Positions 22,330 through 32,957 of a stretch of DNA of 64,000 nucleotides are shown one piece after another. Position 1 is the stretch's first letter; the number at the start of each line of letters is the position of its first letter. Origin of the DNA: Leptobrachium leishanense (taxonomy: Eukaryota > Chordata > Amphibia > Anura > Megophryidae); assembly GCA_009667805.1 (NCBI GenBank), contig CM019067.1, forward strand, positions 159,607,049 through 159,671,048, written 5' to 3'. Made by a program: the position numbers and the translations under genes. Under the pieces are notes generated by a model, which searched no databases, had not been told where the DNA came from, and was given only the letters and a program-made list of their open reading frames with translations.

Positions 22330-22940
22330 CCCAGATATTGTGCCTTTAGTGCCAGGCATGCAAGTACTATCATACAGTAACCCCTCTGTGGTATTGTGGA
22401 AGAGTGCAGGGGTGGACCATGTGGTCCTTTATTGAAAAGTTTTTGATCTGGTAATGGGCGTCAGTGCACCCAGATATTGTGCCTTTGGTGCCAGGCCAGC
22501 AAGTATCATCATACAGAAACCCCTCTGTGGTATTGTGGAAGAGTGCAGGGGTGGACCATGTGGTCCTATAATGAAAAGTTTTTTATCTGGTAATGGGCGT
22601 CAGTGCACCCAGATAGTGTGCCTTTGGTGCCAGGCCAGCAAGTATCATCATACAGTAACCCCTCTGTAGTATTGTGGAAGAGTGCAGGGGTGGACCATGT
22701 GGTCCTATATTGAAAAGTTTTTTATCTGTTAATGGGCGTCAGTGCACCCAGATATTGTGCCTTTAATGCCAGGCCATCAAGTATCATCATACAGTAACCC
22801 CTCTGTGGTATTGTGGAAGAGTGCAGGGGTGGACCATGTGGTCCTACATTGAAAAGTTGTTTTTTTTTAATGGGTGTCAGTGCAGCCAGATATTGTGCCT
22901 TTCATGGCAGCAAGTGCCTTCACACCGTAACCCTTTTGTG
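22330..22940. repeat. Subterminal tandem repeats of the hAT element (~140 bp)
   Basis: Four to five units of ACAGTAACCCCTCTGTGGTA, TTGTGGAAGAGTGCAGGGGT, GGACCATGTGGTCC, CACCCAGATATTGTGCC. The same words occur once or twice at the equivalent end of the second copy (about 62535-62740), so the array expanded in this copy. Confidence 0.85.
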
Positions 22941-25695
22941 GTATTGTTGAAGAGTTCAGTGCTGGAGGTTTTGTGAATGCAGAAGAGGACATCCCCTATC
23001 TATTCCATTACTTCAGCATCAGGGGATTGATAGCTGCTGATCCAGGACTGATTCATTTTTATAAATATCAGCCGGTCTACAGAGTCGGTGGACAGACGCG
23101 CTCTTTTGTCTGTGACAAAACCTCCAGCGGCATTGAACGTCCTTTCGGAAAGCACGCTAGATGAAGGGAAACCTAGTAGCTGCATAGCATATTGGCTAAG
23201 TTCTGGCCAGTGATCCAATCTCAAACACCCAGTAAGCCAGTGGATCATCTGCTGGAAAGGTATCCAGGTCTGCCCTTGCCCCTAGGTAGTCCTGCACCAT
23301 ATGGTGAAGACGCTGGCAATGGGTGCCTACATTTGACGTCCCTGGGCGTCGAGGACTAAAAAAATTTAAAAATGCATCAGTCAAGCGGCCCTGGCCTTCA
23401 CCGCTATTCCTCTGATCACCTGCAGCCTCAGAAGCACGTGTGTCAGCACTTGGTAATCTAACAGTGCCTGGAAAGGTGTTACACAAGTTTCGCTTTAGAG
23501 CGTCCTCAAGTTTTGTCATCCTGTGCTCCCTCTGTGCGGGCAGGATGAGCTCTGCAACTTTCCCCTTGTATCGTGGATCAAGAAGGGTTGCCAACCAGTA
23601 ATGATCCCTCTCCTTGATAGCACGAATCCTGGGGTCCTTTAGCAGGCTTTGTATCAGTAGGGAGCCCATGCAGCGTAGGTTGGAGGTGGCATTAGCTGCC
23701 GAGTCTTCCTGGTCAAGGAGGATGACCGTATCGTGCACTTCCTCCTCCCAGCCACGCACAAGCCCTTCTGTTTCTAGGCACACAAAACCCTGCCTTGAAG
23801 AATCCCCACCTTCAATGCCCCCACTACTTAAATAGTCCTCCTCCTCCTCATCCTCTTCCTGTCTGATCTGAGTAGGACCCGCTGGAATGCTGTCTGCGGA
23901 AAGACTGGGGCCTTGAGAGCTAGGGAAGGCCTCCTCTTCCTCCCGCTGCTCTGCCTCTAGAGCCACATCTATAATTCCCCGTAGACTGTGCTCCAGCAGG
24001 AACACTAAAGGAATTGTGTCACTGATGCATGCACTGTCCCTGCTCACCATCCTCTTTGCCTCCTCAAATGGTGACAGTACAGTGCATGCATCCTTGATCA
24101 TCAGCCACTGCGGGGGGGGAAAAACCAAGTTGACCTGAACCTGTCCTTGTGCCATACTCACACAGGTACTCGTTGATGTCCCTCTGCTGCTTGTGCAGAC
24201 GCTGCAGCATTGCTAATGTCGAATTCCACCCGGTGGGCATGTCACAGATCAGACGGTTTGTGGGAAGGTGGAATTCTCTTTGAATTTCTGCCAGGCGAAC
24301 GCTTGCTGGGAATGACCGTCTGAAGTGGCTGCAGACTTTTCTGGCCTGGATGAGAAGCTCTGGCAGCCCTGCGTACTTGGTTAGGAAACGCTGTACCACC
24401 AGATTTAGGACGTGTGCTAGGCATGGTACATGCGTCAATTTACCCTTGCGTAGGGCGGAGAGAAGGTTGCTGCCATTATCGCAGATGATCATTCCAGCTC
24501 AAGCTGGCGTGGTGTTAACCATCTCTGCACCTGCCCCTGCAGAGCTGACAAAATTTCTGACCCGGTGTGGCTCCTGTCCCCTAAACAAACCAGCTCAAGC
24601 ACAGTATGGCATCTTTTTGCTTGAGCCATTGCGTACACCCTGTCAGGTGTCGGTTTAACTGCCACTTCGCCAGAGACAGAGAAGGAGTCGGAGGAGGAAG
24701 AGGTGGTGGTGGTGGAGCAGACAGACCTCATACAAGCAGCTTTCTGGAGGCGTGGTGGATGAACAAGCTCCAGCACAGAGCCCCGTCTTGGATCCCTCCC
24801 AGCTGCAATCAGAGTTACCCAGTGTGCCGTGAAGGAAATGTAACGACCCTGTCCATGCTTGCTGGACCACGTGTCTAAAGTGACATGCACCTTGCTGCTG
24901 ACTGCCTTTCCCAATGACTGGATAACATTGTCTTCCACATGCTGGTATAGTGCTGGAATGGCCTTGCGTGAAAAGTAATGGCGTTTTGGAACCTGCCACT
25001 GTGGTACAGTGCATTCAGCAAATTCATGGAAGGGAGCAGAGTCCACCAGCTGGAAAGGCAGCAGCTGCAATGCGAGTAATTTTGCTAAGCTGGCATTTAG
25101 ACGCTGTGCTTGGGGATGGTTGGGACTATATTTTTTCTTTCGCTGCAGCAGCTGCGGCAACGTAATCTGACTGCGTAAATCTTCAGCTACTGGGATGATG
25201 TCACATTGTGAGGAAGGACCTGCTGGTACATCCATTACTGGAGCATCATCCCTGTCGGTGGAGGTTGTAGGCAATTGCATGGCAGGACATACAGTCTGGG
25301 TAGAGACAGATGAGGAGGAGGAGGACCTACACAAAGTTTTGTCCCAACGGGATGTGTGGCACTTGTTCATATGTCACCTCAAGCACATGGTACCCAAGTG
25401 TCCGGTGTTTATCCCACACTTCAGCCTCCTCTGACATAGATTACAAATAGCAACGGTGGGGTCTGCTGCACAGTTCTTAAAGAACTCCCAGACAGCAGAG
25501 TTTCTGCATGTGTTCTTTGAGACAACAGCGCTCTGCACCGGAGCAGCTCTGACATGTGATGCCTTTGACTGGCTAGTGCTACGGTTGGTCACAGAATATG
25601 TTGTGCCTCGTGTTTGCTGTGCCTCCTCCTCCTCCCCCTCCTCCTCACTTGATTCCTCAGTTCGATCTGGCACCCAGGTGGAGTCAGTGACCTCA

Positions 25696-26725
25696 TGTCA
25701 CGGCCCTGGCAGAGGGGAATAGGGTATGAGCCCGGTGTGCGGTGATAAACAAGCTGAGTCACGTAGATAAAGTAAAAAGGGGGTTTATTGTCAATATACA
25801 ACAATATGGGCAATGCAGGAATGGAGATGTCTGGGGAGGCAATGCAGGGAGGAACCAGATACAGGGAGACACTGAGGGAAAACACAGCAGGAGACTTACA
25901 TACAACACGAGACAGGAAACAGAGGGCTCTGGAGGTTTGGAAGCAGAGGGCACAGGATGCTTGGTAGCAGTGGGCACTGGATGCTTGGTAGCAGTGGGCA
26001 CTGGATGCTTGTCAGCAGGCACTGGATGCTTGTCAGCAGGCACTGGATGCTTGTCAGCAGGCACTGGATGCTCGGTAGCAGCGGGCACTGGATGCTCGGT
26101 AGCTGTGGGCACTGGATGCTCAGTAGCAGTGGGCACTGGATGCTCAGTAGCAGTGGGCACTGGATGCTCAGTAGCAGTGGGCACTGGATGCTCGGTAGCA
26201 GTGGGCACTGGATGTTCGGTAGCAGTGGGCACTGGATGCTCGGTAGCAGTGGGCACTGGATGTTCGGTAGCAGTGAGCACTGGATGCTTGGCAGCAGCGG
26301 GCACTTGATGCTTGGCAGCAGCGGGCACTTGATGCTTGGCAGCAGCGGGCACTGGATGTTCGGTAGCAGTAGGCAGTATACGTGGGTCATATAGTCCATG
26401 CAATAGGTCGAGGCAGGCGGCTGGCAAACGTGGTCAATATTCAAGGCAAGAAGTCGGTACACGGGTAGTCAATAATATCCGAGGATAGGAACAGGTCTAG
26501 AAGGAAGGCTACCAGGGAATGAGTGAGACAATGCAGCACTGGATCATGGGTGCTCCACCCTTATAAAGTGAATGACAGGTCTATTAGTGGTAGCACCTGA
26601 AGTTCACACAGCCTGAGGGAAAGTGCAAGGTGCGTAGCCAGAGAGATGCTGTGTAGATCCATTCAGGAGGGTGCAGTACCACCTTTGGCCTTCTTGCCAC
26701 GGCGGCGACGGCGTGAACCGTGACA
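25696..26725 (-). repeat. LTR with internal minisatellite (3' LTR in minus sense)
   Basis: 1030 bp. On the minus strand a TTATAAGGG box lies near 26560 and AATAAA near 25785, fitting promoter and poly(A) signal. Positions 25936-26375 hold about 18 units of 24 bp, GCACTGGATGCTCGGTAGCA plus GTGG. Because 24 is a multiple of three and the unit lacks stops, long ORFs appear on both strands. Confidence 0.88.
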
Positions 26726-27014
26726 GATGCCCCTCTCCAAGGACGCACTCCGTGCGGACAGAGCCTGTTCAAAGGTCTGCAGGTCCTCCTGGCGTACAAC
26801 AGTTCCATTGGACGCAGGCACACAGTTCGTCGGCAAGGGGTCAGCATCTGTGATAATCGTGCCAGCAAATAAAGTTCGTTGTCCAGGCAGTTCTGGACCT
26901 TTTTGGCTTGTCGTTATACAAGTGTCAGGGCAACTATAAGCCATGCAGGCCTCATCATCGGTCTCATCAGGTAAAAAGCAACTGCGAGAAAAAATAAAAT
27001 CCATGTCAGCCGCG

Positions 27015-27914
27015 CTAGAGATCTTGGGGGTAACAGCGTCTCTTAGGGAAGCGGCTGGATTGACGCATGGCACAGCACTGGTTGTGCCAAGGTAAGCCCT
27101 TCCTGGGCCAGGCGGTCCTTGGCTGCGCCGCTGCTGTGTAGGAGGGTTCATCATCTGAGTCGGTGACCCATTCAGCTTCTGTGGGTGTCTCAGATATAAG
27201 GGACACCTCCGGGGATAGAGGACGGGGGTTTCTGGAGGTAGTAGTTGGCTCTGGTGTTGGCATATAAACGGAGACCAGAGTGTCCTGTAGTCGTGATCGC
27301 AGGGATGCATTATCGCGTTGCAGGTCCTGTACATTTTGGAGGAGGGTACCGACCTGGGTAGCGAGGGCAGTAACGGTAGCAATATTCACTGGGTCTTTCA
27401 AAGTCAGGGCAGCAGTCTCAGAGGCTGGCACTGTGGTGGTAGAACTGGGTAAAAGGGGACAGGTCTCAGCAGCATTCTCCACAGACAATACTTCAGTAGC
27501 AACAGTCCTGGCTTGTGGCACCTCCGCAGATGGCATCTCCATGGGGAACGAAGTCTCAGCAGCGGGTGTTTCAGGAAGTTCAGGCTCAACCACCTGGTTA
27601 TCCTCAACGCCGGCAGGACCGGGATCAGCTTCCAGAGATCTGGGTTCAGATGCCACAGCACACATACAGACTGGAGACAAAGGAGAGACAGATGCTTTAG
27701 ATTGCTGCCTGAGAGTTGTGGGAGTGGTAGTCTTCTTACTTGCTGTCTGGAGGGACATAATATCCATGGGTTCAGCATAATCAGACTCCAACTCCATGGG
27801 CACGGTAGGGTCATACTCCTCGGGCAGGGTTGGTTCAGTCTCAATGGGCACAATAGGAATATTGTTCACTTCAGAACCACCCTTAGGAGTCTCCTGCATG
27901 ATTTCTTCAAGCAA
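27015..27914 (-). CDS. Unrecognised acidic protein of the LTR element
   Basis: An open frame of 299 residues starting MLEEIMQETPKGGSE. It is rich in Glu, Pro, Thr and Ser, with one likely coiled coil (VTALATQVGTLLQNVQDLQR, then DNASLRSRLQ, about residues 182-212). It lies downstream of the knuckle ORF in the same LTR element. A coiled coil of this sort is seen in the N-terminal part of some gypsy Gag proteins, so the order would be unusual. No protease or polymerase motif is present. It may be a rearranged Gag piece or an unrelated captured sequence. Confidence 0.45.
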   Translation of the reverse strand: MLEEIMQETPKGGSEVNNIPIVPIETEPTLPEEYDPTVPMELESDYAEPMDIMSLQTASKKTTTPTTLRQQSKASVSPLSPVCMCAVASEPRSLEADPGPAGVEDNQVVEPELPETPAAETSFPMEMPSAEVPQARTVATEVLSVENAAETCPLLPSSTTTVPASETAALTLKDPVNIATVTALATQVGTLLQNVQDLQRDNASLRSRLQDTLVSVYMPTPEPTTTSRNPRPLSPEVSLISETPTEAEWVTDSDDEPSYTAAAQPRTAWPRKGLPWHNQCCAMRQSSRFPKRRCYPQDL

Positions 27915-28004
27915 AGTTTTTACATGATCCAGGGATAAGGATCTCCTGGTTTAGCAGGGACAGCAGCTTTAGGCTTGGCAGAGGTCTTAGGCCTGGTAGA
28001 GGCC

Positions 28005-28424
28005 TTAGTCTTGGAGGGTGTACCAGCCTTGGGAGGTGAGGAGTTCTTGGGGTGGATTTCTTGGGAGCAGACTTTGACACAGGGGTAGATTCAGGGAAGG
28101 AAGCCAGCTTTGGCATAGGAGCTGGTTGGGGCATGGAAACAAGGCTTTTGGGTGGTCGCAGTGGGCATTGTGATATCCAATGCGGCTATCCCCACAGTAC
28201 AGGCACAAGTTGGCAGCACGTCTTCTGGCTTGTTCATCAGCAGACAATGGGTCTCTGTGCCTAGATTGGGGTGTTTGCATACACACATTAGGTGAGGGAT
28301 TCCAAAACTTCTGCAACAGCTCGTTAAACAGGTCCACCAGGTGTCTACACAGTTCATGGAAGGCTTTGTGGATTAACCCTGTAAGGACCTGTATCACCGC
28401 GGGCTCAATTTGTAATGGCTGCAT
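28005..28424 (-). CDS. Gag-like protein with a zinc knuckle (LTR element)
   Basis: The start Met (MQPLQIEPAV) is six bases after the LTR end. The frame runs open 139 residues. RRRAANLCLYCG at about residue 85 followed by YHNAHC forms a C-X2-C-X7-H-X3-C knuckle, an odd spacing relative to the retroviral C-X2-C-X4-H-X4-C but set in the RRRAANLCLYCG context typical of vertebrate Ty3/gypsy Gag. A tail rich in Leu and Pro follows and looks out of frame; a Pro-Ser-Lys-rich continuation occurs in another frame (28134-27907). I read it as a Gag remnant with a frameshift, role inferred from position. Confidence 0.6.
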   Translation of the reverse strand: MQPLQIEPAVIQVLTGLIHKAFHELCRHLVDLFNELLQKFWNPSPNVCMQTPQSRHRDPLSADEQARRRAANLCLYCGDSRIGYHNAHCDHPKALFPCPNQLLCQSWLPSLNLPLCQSLLPRNPPQELLTSQGWYTLQD

Positions 28425-28429
28425 TGTTC

Positions 28430-29652
28430 TGTCACGGCCCTGGCAGAGGGGAATAGGGTATGAGCCCGGTGTGCGGTGATAAACAAGCTGAGTCACGTAG
28501 ATAAAGTAAAAAGGGGGTTTATTGTCAATATACAACAATATGGGCAATGCAGGAATGGAGATGTCTGGGGAGGCAATGCAGGGAGGAACCAGATACAGGG
28601 AGACACTGAGGGAAAACACAGCAGGAGACTTACATACAACACGAGACAGGAAACAGAGGGCTCTGGAGGTTTGGAAGCAGAGGGCACAGGATGCTTGGTA
28701 GCAGTGGGCACTGATGCTTGGTAGCAGTGGGCACTGGATGCTTGGTAGCAGTGGGCACTGGATGCTTGTCAGCAGGCACTGGATGCTTGTCAGCAGGCAC
28801 TGGATGCTCGGTAGCAGCGGGCACTGGATGCTCGGTAGCTGTGGGCACTGGATGCTCAGTAGCAGTGGGCACTGGATGCTCAGTAGCAGTGGGCCCTGGA
28901 TGCTCAGTAGCAGCAGGCACTGGATACTCGGTAGCAGCGGGCACTGGATGCTCGGTAGCAGCGGGCACTGGATGCTCGGTAGCAGCGGGCACTGGATGCT
29001 CGGTAGCAGCGGGCACTGGATGCTCAGTAGCAGCGGGCACTGGATGCTCAGTAGCAGCGGCACTGGATGCTCAGTAGCAGTGGGCACTGGATGCTCGGTA
29101 GCAGTGGGCACTGGATGCTCGGTAGCAGTGGGCACTGGATGTTCGGTAGCAGTGGCACTGGATGCTCGGTAGCAGTGGGCACTGGATGTTCGGTAGCAGT
29201 GAGCACTGGATGCTTGGCAGCAGCGGGCACTTGATGCTTGGCAGCAGCGGGCACGTGATGCTTGGCAGCAGCGGGCACTGGATGTTCGGTAGCAGTAGGC
29301 AGTATACGTGGGTCATATAGTCCATGCAATAGGTCGAGGCAGGCGGCTGGCAAACGTGGTCAATATTCAAGGCAAGAAGTCGGTACACGGGTAGTCAATA
29401 ATATCCGAGGATAGGAACAGGTCTAGAAGGAAGGCTACCAGGGAATGAGTGAGACAATGCAGCACTGGATCATGGGTGCTCCACCCTTATAAAGGGAATG
29501 ACAGGTCTATTAGTGGTAGCACCTGAAGTTCACACAGCCTGAGGGAAAGTGCAAGGTGGCGTAGCCAGAGAGATGCTGTGTAGATCCATTCAGGAGGGTG
29601 CAGTACCACCTTTGGCCTTCTTGCCACGGCGGCGACGGCGTGAACCGTGACA
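28430..29652 (-). repeat. LTR with expanded internal minisatellite (5' LTR in minus sense)
   Basis: 1223 bp; the same ends and flanks as the other LTR, with the 24-bp array (about 28670-29310) some eight units longer. ORFs such as 28005-29135 and 28630-29040 run through it and are mostly repeat translation. Confidence 0.88.
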
Positions 29653-30329
29653 CCTCATCATCATCAATGTCATCTTCACCCCCTATCTCCTTGTCACTGG
29701 AGCCAACTTGGCAGTATGCTGCAGCTGCTGGGGCAACATGAGTGCCAGTTATTTGTGTGTCATCACTGGCACCCCCTTCCTCTAGGTTGATTATACTCCC
29801 TTGCTCAACCTCAGAGATTAAATCAGAGCACTGTACTTGCTGAGCTTCCTCAAGCGGCATGTCACTCTCATTGAAGTCAAACAATTCAGCTGACTCCTCC
29901 GTGTGTGATAGCGAGGCTACGGCAGGAGTAGCTGTGGACATGGAGGCTGCATTAGATGCTTTGGCAGCTGAGGTGGACTGTAAAGCACTAGAAGTCTGGC
30001 TGGCAGAGGACTCGGAGGATGAGGATGGCCTGGTTAGCCAATCCACCAAGTCCTCTGTATGTTGCTGCTGCTGCTTAAGACGGCCAGCACCAGTTAGAAA
30101 GGACAAGCGTGCCCCTGCAGAGGATGCACCACGTCCACCAAGACCAGAGACACAGCCTCCCGACACAGGGGCTGCTTGCCCTCTTATCTGTGGCTGGGAG
30201 CGTCTGCCTGTCCTTTTTGTTGTTTCAGACATGGTGAGTGATATATAGATTAATATATACAGAACTCTGATTCAACTCTGGTATAAAGATTTAAATAACT
30301 CTGGTATAACTCAGTGAGACACACTGATA

Positions 30330-31010
30330 GCTGGCAGCCAGTGACAAGAGACAGATCACCTTAATTCCCAAGTGTTTTAAAGAAATTAGTGAGCCCCAAA
30401 ATACAACGTGGTACTGTTTGTATAACGAGACACAGATCACCTTAATTCCCAAGTGTTTTAAAGAAATTAGTGAGCCCCAAAATACAGCGTGATACTGTAT
30501 GTATGACGAGACACAGATCACCTTAATTCCCAAGTGTTTTAAAGAAATTAGTGAGCCCCAAAAAAAATTGCTGGCTGTGTGACGAGACACAGAAGATCAC
30601 CTCAATTCACAAATGTTTTAAAGAAAGTTGTAAACCCCAAAAAAATTGCTGGCACAGTGACAAGACACACATCACCTAAATTCCCTGATATTTGGTATAA
30701 ATGAGACCCAAAAAGACTTGCTGGCACAGTGTGACAAGACCCAGAAAATCACCTCAATTCACAAATGTTTTAAATAAAGTTGTTAACCCCAAAAAAACTT
30801 GCTGCCACAGTGACAAGACACACATCACCTAAATTCCCTGATATTTGGTATAAATGAGACCCAAAAAGACTTGCTGGCACAGTGACAAGACCCAGAAAAT
30901 CACTTCAATACACAAATGTTTTAAATAAAGTTGTAAACCCCCAAAAAAATTGCTGGCACAGTGACAAGACACACATCACCTAAATTCCCTGATATTTGGT
31001 CGAAATGAGA
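30330..31010. repeat. Subterminal tandem repeats, other end of the hAT element
   Basis: Units built on GACACAGATCACCTTAATTC, CCAAGTGTTTTAAAGAAATT and GAGCCCCAAAA, about 83 bp for the first three, then longer diverged ones (CACATCACCTAAATTCCCTG). In the second copy the corresponding zone (57380-59110) has the related ATTTCTACAAAATATCTGGG units. Confidence 0.8.
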
Positions 31011-31410
31011 CCCCCCCAGACCTCCCCAGTAGCATGGCAGACCGGCAGTAACAACACACACAACTATCTACTTTGAAATCTCCTCTGAAATGCGTGCAGA
31101 AAGCGCTGCGTTGAAACCTTATATAGTGTGCTGCGGGACTTAGCTCTGTGAGCCCATGATTGGGCAAAATTTGCCCAATCAGGACTCTGAGCGGTGGTTG
31201 GCATAGTATTCAACCAGTCTTGCACCAGACCTGTGGTCAGATGCAAGGCTGTAGCCAATTACGAGCTTCAGGCAGTGGGAAAATGCATTGTGGTCCATTG
31301 TGGTCGAACATGCGGCGAACACCCGGAAATGTTCGGGGTTCGCGATCTGCTCAAACAGGCTAAGTTCGGGTCGAACCCCGAACCGTCCGAACCCGAACAG
31401 CTCATCCCTA

Positions 31411-32809
31411 ATCCTGACATGAGGACTGTCAAATCCCCATGTGACCAATCATTAGTGGGGCACTTCATTGAGAATATTATTTACATTACAATGTCACTTA
31501 GCATGCAAACTTCATTGTGTTTCTATACCCATGTAGTTTTTATCATGTCCAGTTCTCTTCCTAATAAGGCAGTTGAGAGTTTACAGATAATATAATACCA
31601 GTGTGCGCAAATGATACTAAATACAGTCTCCCTTTGCACATGTGGTACAGGTAATAAGGTTGTTTGGTTATTAAAGTGAAGCAAGATTTTTACTGAATCT
31701 GAGATAGAAGAACCGAATATCTTGGATCATTATGGTGATGACCTGCTATTGATAAATACCCTTGGTAGATTTGTGAGCTCTATATCAGTTGTAATTAGAA
31801 TCACCCGGAGAAGGAGATGATTATTCTAGCTTTATACGGCTTTGTTTCTTCAGTGAAAACACTAGGGAGTTAAAGAAAACCTGATTTTCCACGTACGGAA
31901 TACCAATTCTCCTAATGCTCCTTCTATTTAGCTGTCAGGCAGATGTGTATTAATGAACATCAACTAGTGATCGGACACACGCAATTTAAAGTCCCCTTAG
32001 GAACAAAATGCAAGTAAACATTTCATCTTGCATAGATTGCCAAGTTCTCTGGGAACTAGTTGACTTTCTGTTACAAATGTAAAGGTTTCCTACTTATTAT
32101 TACTGTTGGAATCAAAAAAGAACACCGTTCAAAAACACTGACACACGTACGTTGTCGCACACAGATAGCTTCTAGAGGATATTGGTTCTTACTTGAGGTT
32201 TTCTATAAATTAGAAAGTTACGAGAACCTTCCCTTGATAATCTCACATCATAAAACGCATTTCTCTTCAGTTTAGCCATCCCAAAATAGTTTTCAGGTTC
32301 ATGACATAATTATGCATTTGTTTTTGAACAACACTGTTATCCCCCAAGACACTCGACAAACATCTGCTGAATGATACATTTTAAGGTATGTTCACGGGTT
32401 GAATGTGTCATATTTTATAGCTGCCGTGTGTATTCCCAAAGTGGAACTGAAATAACAAGTGCATACAATATCATCAGATCTGTTATTTAATGTAAATGGA
32501 TTTGAACAATAGTTTTGCGCTTGTAGATCTCAGCTAATTTATCAGGATTTCCCTGGTGTTGATCGCAACAGAAGTCTCGGCTCTTATAGAAGTTTTTTTT
32601 AACTTGACTTTTACCATTGGAAAAAGGTATGTGCATTTTTATTTGATCATTATGACAGATGTACTATTTGGCAACATGTTTTGCATTGGACTAGTAGTTC
32701 TGAAATGAGGCCAGATCAGGTGTGACGCTATCAAGCTTGACAGACGCTTGTCGTCGTGACTTATTATCATCCCAAGAAAGGCAACAAGAGACATTGCTAT
32801 ACAATTTAT
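31411..32809. other. No gene or repeat recognised
   Basis: Unique-looking AT-rich sequence. I see no ORF with a domain, no TIR pair and no RNA gene. Confidence 0.5.
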
Positions 32810-32817
32810 CACTAGAC

Positions 32818-32949
32818 CAGGGAGCTCAATCTCTGGCCTCCCAGATATTTCTGAACTACAGCTCCCATGATTCATTGGCCATCTATAGCATTCAAATTCT
32901 GGAAATTTTAAGCAATCAGCATCTGGTGGGCCAGAGTTTGAGATCCCTG
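32818..32949. mobile_element. hAT MITE, 132 bp
   Basis: Perfect 8-bp duplication CACTAGAC at 32810-32817 and 32950-32957. Ends CAGGGAGCTCAATCTCTGGC and GGCCAGAGTTTGAGATCCCTG (inverted: CAGGGATCTCAAACTCTGGC). The short core AACTACAGCTCCCATGATTC is typical of a widespread vertebrate hAT MITE class. Non-coding. Confidence 0.92.
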
Positions 32950-32957
32950 CACTAGAC

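Larger units (their letters stand above)
25696..29652 (-). mobile_element. LTR retrotransposon without pol, nested in the hAT element
   Basis: Two direct LTRs (25696-26725, 28430-29652), each starting TGTCACGG and ending CCGTGACA, enclose 1704 bp. A 5-bp duplication CCTCA flanks the whole (25691-25695, 29653-29657). Minus-strand sense is supported by a purine tract GGAGAGGGGCATC just before the downstream LTR, an AATAAA in the LTR and a zinc knuckle protein. No protease, reverse transcriptase or integrase is seen, so it must have moved with borrowed enzymes. Outside the internal minisatellite the LTRs differ by about two changes, so insertion was recent. Confidence 0.9.
23000..30232 (-). pseudogene. 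hAT transposase with BED zinc finger, interrupted
   Basis: Minus strand. The start is MSETTKRTGRRSQPQIRG at 30232; an acidic, Ser-rich N-terminal region runs to 29653, where the LTR element splits it. It resumes at 25695 with PDRTEESSEEEGEEE and a BED finger (ICNLC with LRRHMNKCH, about 25374-25460). The catalytic core has LDTWSS (first Asp, about 24860), ICDNGSN (second Asp, about 24480) and AHVLNLVV. The C-terminal hAT dimerisation region has SSSVLSERTF and TDSVDRLIFIK and ends at 23000. Breaks are 1-nt shifts near 24490, in a G/C run near 24110 and near 23210, besides the insertion. The protein would excise and join the element; here it is non-functional. Confidence 0.9.
21687..31410 (-). 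mobile_element. Large hAT transposon carrying a BED-finger transposase, split by an LTR element
   Basis: Ends TAGGGATGAGCCGAACAC and, inverted, TAGGGATGAGCTGTTCGGG. The flanks (CTTGTGAC, ATCCTGAC) match at 5 of 8 positions, a decayed target duplication at best. The family is the same as 57010-63325, read in the opposite direction. Tandem repeats lie at both subterminal zones: about 140-bp units at 22330-22940 and about 85- to 160-bp units at 30330-31010. Without the nested LTR element it would be about 5.8 kb. Confidence 0.88.

Noticed and set aside
25742..26462. ORFs of 145-222 residues on both strands with VPTATEHP or GCSVAVGT repeats
   Set aside because: They are translations of the 24-bp minisatellite in the LTR; every frame is open because the unit lacks stop codons.
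28005..29135. A 376-residue minus-strand ORF as one gene
   Set aside because: Most of it is LTR minisatellite read-through; only the last 139 codons, after the LTR, look like a protein.
21679..31418. Exact 8-bp target duplication for the first large hAT copy
   Set aside because: The flanks match at only 5 of 8 positions; reported as decayed or uncertain.
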